The notes beneath the pieces were generated by a model that saw only the letters and a program-made list of their open reading frames with translations, was not told where the DNA came from and searched no databases. Source: Planctellipticum variicoloris (GTDB lineage Bacteria; Planctomycetota; Planctomycetia; Planctomycetales; Planctomycetaceae). Taken from it: DNA of 64,000 nucleotides. The DNA lies in the NCBI RefSeq assembly GCF_030622045.1, contig NZ_CP130886.1:6084001-6148000 (forward strand). The letters run 5' to 3'. This document shows positions 61,280 to 64,000 of this stretch, one piece after another; position 1 is the stretch's first letter; each line of letters opens with the position of its first letter. Made by a program: the position numbers and the translations under genes.

Positions 61280-61999
61280 ATGGCGGACGGAATCCCGAGA
61301 GTGATGAAGGCCAACGCCGTCCGCGAGCTGGGCGGGCGCGTGGCGTTCAATTTCGACGACTTTCGGAAACAGGGCGAAGAGTACATGGCGCAGATGAGCG
61401 CCGAAGCCGCGGCGCTGCTGGCGGGCGCCCGCAAAGAAATTGAGGCCCTGCGCGATCAGGCCCGTAAGGAAGGTCGCGATGCAGGTCGCGCCGAAGGACT
61501 GCAGGCCGCGCATCTGACCATCGAGCAGCAGATCGCCCAGAGAGCCGAGCAACTCGCGACTCAGAGGCTCAAAACGGCGCTGCCGGCCCTGCAGCAGGCC
61601 GCCGCCGCCCTGCGTGCCGAACGGGATGACTGGCTGGTCCGCTGGGAATCGACTGCCGTCGAGCTGTCGGTCGCCGTCGCCGAGAAACTGGTCCGGGGCC
61701 TGCTGAACGTCGAGCCCGACCGAGTGCGGTCCATGTTCCGCGAAGTCCTGCAACTCGCCGCCGGACAGAGCCAGGTGGCGATTCACCTGGCCCCCTCCGA
61801 CGTCGAGCAACTGGGCGCCGACGCCGCCGAGGTCGTTCGTTCGACGAGCGGCTGCGCCGAAGCCCGGTTGATCGCGGACCCGCAGTTGAGTCCCGGCGAC
61901 TGCCGCATCGTCACCCAGCACGGCGAAATCGATGCACGGATCGAGACGATGCTGGAGCGGATCACCGCCGAGCTGCTCGGACAGCCGCCCGCGGCGTAG
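61280..61999 (+). CDS. fliH: flagellar export stator protein FliH
   Basis: A 239-residue protein. The N-terminal half is a long charged coiled coil (residues ~40-110; MSAEAAALLAGARKEIEALR, GRDAGRAEGLQAAH). The C-terminal half has AVELSVAVAEKLVRG and SPGDCRIVTQHGEIDARIET, the FliH/YscL domain. It binds FliI as the peripheral stalk of the export ATPase. GAGG precedes the ATG. Confidence 0.92.
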   Translation: MADGIPRVMKANAVRELGGRVAFNFDDFRKQGEEYMAQMSAEAAALLAGARKEIEALRDQARKEGRDAGRAEGLQAAHLTIEQQIAQRAEQLATQRLKTALPALQQAAAALRAERDDWLVRWESTAVELSVAVAEKLVRGLLNVEPDRVRSMFREVLQLAAGQSQVAIHLAPSDVEQLGADAAEVVRSTSGCAEARLIADPQLSPGDCRIVTQHGEIDARIETMLERITAELLGQPPAA

Positions 62000-62029
62000 T
62001 CGTTGTTTCAGGACAGGTGACCGACCGAT

Positions 62030-63373
62030 ATGAACGCCCTCGTCGAACATGTGCGCCAGATGCTGCCGGTCAAGCTGACCGGTCGGGTCACCCGACTGGT
62101 GGGACTGACCGCCGCCGTCAGCGGCTTCCCGGCGCCCCAGGGGGCGACGGTGGAGCTGGAGCGGGAACATGGCAGTCCGATCGACGCCGAAGTCGTCGGA
62201 TTCTCCGGGGAAGAGACGTTGCTGCTCCCCTACGGCGATCTCCAGGGGATCCGGCGCGGGACGCGCGTGCGACTTGTGCAGTCCGTTCCGATCGCCCACG
62301 TCGGCGAGGCGCTGCTGGGACGCGTGATCAACTCGCGGGGATCGCTGATCGACAATCGCGGACCCGTCATCCTGCCGCACCGGGTCGGATTGCAGCGCAA
62401 GCCCATCCCGCCGCTCGACCGGCCGCGGATCGATACGCCGCTGGGGACCGGAGTCCGGGCGATCGACGGCCTCCTGACCTGCGGCCTGGGGCAGCGGCTG
62501 GGAATCTTCGCGGGGAGCGGCGTCGGCAAGAGCACCCTCCTGGGCCAGCTTGCACGGGGCAGCACGGCGGACGTGAACGTCGTCGTCCTGATCGGCGAAC
62601 GGGGTCGCGAAGTCCGCGAGTTCCTGGAGAAAGACCTGGGGCCGGAGGGGCTGGCGCGGAGCGTGATTATCGTGGCGACCGGCGACGAGCCGGCCCTGCT
62701 CCGATTGCGCTCGGCGTACCTGGGGACGGCGATCGCCGAGTTCTTTCGCGATCGCGGCAAGAATGTCCTGCTGATGATGGACAGCGTAACGCGCTTCGCC
62801 CTGGCGCAGCGGGAGATTGGCCTGGCCGCCGGCGAACCCCCCGCGACGCGCGGATATCCCCCCAGCGTCTTCGCACTCCTGCCGCGTCTGCTCGAACGGA
62901 GCGGTCGGACGAACAGCGGCAGCATTACCGGGTTCTACACGGTGCTGGTCGAAGGCGACGACACGAACGAACCGATCGCCGATACGGTCCGCGGAATTCT
63001 GGACGGTCACATCGTGCTGTCGCGAAAGCTGGCGCATCAGGCGCACTATCCGGCGATCGACGTGCTGCAGAGCATTTCCCGGCTGATGTCGGATCTGGTG
63101 ACGCCCGAGCACCGCCACTCGTCGAATGCGCTGAAGCAGTTGCTGGCGGCCTATCATCAGTCCGAAGATCTGATCTCGATCGGCGCCTACCAGTCGGGGA
63201 CCAATCCGACCGTCGACGCCGCCATCCAGCTCCGCCCCGCCCTGCTGCAGTATCTCCAGCAGGAGGTCCACGAGCGGAACACGCTGGCGGAATCGGCCGA
63301 TCTGCTGCAGAAGCTTTCCCGGCTGCGCGACGCGATGAATCGACGCACGATCGACAAACCGGTCGGGGCGTGA
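62030..63373 (+). CDS. fliI: flagellar export ATPase FliI
   Basis: A 447-residue ATPase. Walker A GSGVGKST is at 162-169. Walker B region is NVLLMMDSVTRFALAQREI, followed by the catalytic-loop segment PPATRGYPPSVFALLPRLLE and the C-terminal NTIGAYQSG-like region (ISIGAYQSGTNPTVDAAI). It powers unfolding and delivery of export substrates with FliH and FliJ. Typical length; it follows fliH by 30 bases. Confidence 0.97.
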   Translation: MNALVEHVRQMLPVKLTGRVTRLVGLTAAVSGFPAPQGATVELEREHGSPIDAEVVGFSGEETLLLPYGDLQGIRRGTRVRLVQSVPIAHVGEALLGRVINSRGSLIDNRGPVILPHRVGLQRKPIPPLDRPRIDTPLGTGVRAIDGLLTCGLGQRLGIFAGSGVGKSTLLGQLARGSTADVNVVVLIGERGREVREFLEKDLGPEGLARSVIIVATGDEPALLRLRSAYLGTAIAEFFRDRGKNVLLMMDSVTRFALAQREIGLAAGEPPATRGYPPSVFALLPRLLERSGRTNSGSITGFYTVLVEGDDTNEPIADTVRGILDGHIVLSRKLAHQAHYPAIDVLQSISRLMSDLVTPEHRHSSNALKQLLAAYHQSEDLISIGAYQSGTNPTVDAAIQLRPALLQYLQQEVHERNTLAESADLLQKLSRLRDAMNRRTIDKPVGA

Positions 63374-63417
63374 ATGGACTGAAATCCGAATCACCGGCCA
63401 CGAATGCGAGCCGCGCC

Positions 63418-63560
63418 TCCAGTCCTCTCTCCCGACGTCTGCGTTGGGAGAGGGATAGGCTGAGGGCTGTCTTTTCTCCGTAGACGACACTCCGACATCT
63501 TCGAAGACCCTCACCCTGGCCCTCTCCCACGGAAGACAGCGGGAGAGGGGACAGGACGAA
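63418..63560. repeat. GC-rich inverted repeats in the fliI-fliJ spacer
   Basis: Two stem-loops: CTCTCCC/GGGAGAG (63427-63433 with 63446-63452) and CCCTCTCCC/GGGAGAGGG (63520-63528 with 63541-63549). Similar CTCACCC...GGGAGAGGG sequence occurs near 21930-21958, so this is a dispersed repeat. Confidence 0.55.
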
Positions 63561-63614
63561 AAGACGCACTGTTCCAGAATCGACGATGGTGATTTAGCAG
63601 GGAACGGATCTGCC

Positions 63615-64000
63615 GTGTCAAAGTTTCGCTTTCGCCTGGAGTCGTTGCAGAAGTTCCGCGAGAACCAGCGGGACCTCTGCCGGCAGGCGCTCGCCCAGGC
63701 GCTGGCCGCGGAGGCGGCTCTGGCGGAGCAGCACGCGGACGTGGAACGCGAACGGGAGGCGACCCTGGCCGAACTGCGGGCGTTCAACGACGAAGACAAA
63801 CTTTCCATCGATCGAGCTGCCGCCCGCCGGTACCACGCGGGCCAGCTCGCCTATCGCCTGCGACAGCTTGAACTGCAGCGGCAGCAGGCGGCCCTGGTCG
63901 TGACGCAGTGCCGGCAATTGCTGGTTCAGGCCGACCAGGGGGTCAAGGTGCTCGAGAAACTGTCGGAGAAGCAGCAGGCGGAGTTCGAGGCCGAAGTCGA
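63615..64000 (+). CDS. fliJ: flagellar export chaperone FliJ, 5' part
   Basis: A frame open from the GTG at 63615 to the window end, 128 codons visible with no stop. It starts SKFRFRLESLQKFRENQRDL and is a continuous charged coiled coil (VERERE, LRQLELQRQQ). The F-R-L-E-x-L-x-K-x-R opening is the FliJ signature. FliJ links FliI to the export gate. AGGGA lies upstream. The gene is cut by the window edge. Confidence 0.88.
   Translation, partial: MSKFRFRLESLQKFRENQRDLCRQALAQALAAEAALAEQHADVEREREATLAELRAFNDEDKLSIDRAAARRYHAGQLAYRLRQLELQRQQAALVVTQCRQLLVQADQGVKVLEKLSEKQQAEFEAEV

Noticed and set aside
59153-63808. A 1,551-codon open frame on the - strand
   Set aside because: It runs antisense to fliF-fliI, which are certain. 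Its composition (Arg/Gln/His-rich, no domains) is the usual shadow of high-G+C codon bias.

Overview
This 64 kb window is high-G+C bacterial chromosome that reads as a planctomycete, most likely of the Planctomycetaceae. The evidence is the gene content: two DUF1501 proteins, a PSCyt1/DUF1549/DUF1553 cytochrome-like protein, a Cys-type sulfatase, a twin-arginine Gfo/Idh/MocA oxidoreductase, a PQQ-like beta-propeller, an Hsp70/DUF2760 pair, a PEP-CTERM protein and a two-armed flagellar cluster. The genus cannot be fixed from the sequence alone. No rRNA, tRNA, CRISPR array, integrase or transposase was recognised.

Positions 1-13,800 hold mostly monocistronic + strand genes: a DoxX tail, a small conserved protein, a MocA oxidoreductase, an RNase Z-like hydrolase, a pentapeptide-repeat protein ending in a K+-channel-like pore, an NHL-repeat protein, a DUF5329 lipoprotein, a large TPR protein, an LRR protein, a chimeric cupin/zinc-ribbon protein and a DUF1501 protein. 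Positions 13,889-24,641 are on the - strand. They include a likely catabolic operon (PSCyt1 protein, DUF1501 protein, NAD-epimerase, DapA-like aldolase) and a PadR regulator with a membrane-anchored partner under a clear palindromic operator. Positions 24,972-42,458 are mixed: recJ, a PEP-CTERM propeller protein, the Hsp70/DUF2760 pair, a PQQ-like protein, deoC, a SEC-C protein, a sulfatase, a methyltransferase, an FAD oxidoreductase and an aldo/keto reductase. Between the sulfatase and the methyltransferase sits a lower-G+C 1.9 kb segment carrying an AlbA_2 (Schlafen-like) ATP-binding protein. A 60 bp copy of the sulfatase gene's 3' end flanks it on both sides.

Positions 42,449-64,000 are a flagellar locus with two divergent arms. 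The - arm runs flgF-flgG-flgA-flgH-flgI-flgJ-flgN-like-flgK-flgL (rod, P and L rings, hook-filament junction). The + arm runs TPR protein, FliT/FlgN-like protein, degenerate sigma-54-activator homologue, flgB-flgC-fliE-fliF-fliG-fliH-fliI-fliJ (proximal rod, MS ring, switch, export ATPase). The arms share a 525 bp control region with promoter-like elements and a perfect palindrome.

The most unusual signals are these. (1) Many spacers carry short degenerate arrays with a strict 7-bp period, each with its own consensus; one directly abuts the flgL start codon. (2) An insertion into the sulfatase 3' end regenerated the gene end. (3) The sigma-54-activator homologue lacks the Walker A lysine, the GAFTGA loop and the Walker B glutamate but keeps its DNA-binding domain. 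(4) A half-cupin is fused to a zinc ribbon. (5) A SEC-C protein has a 7-T slippery run at a frame change. (6) A pentapeptide-repeat protein ends in a two-helix pore with an altered selectivity-filter-like loop.
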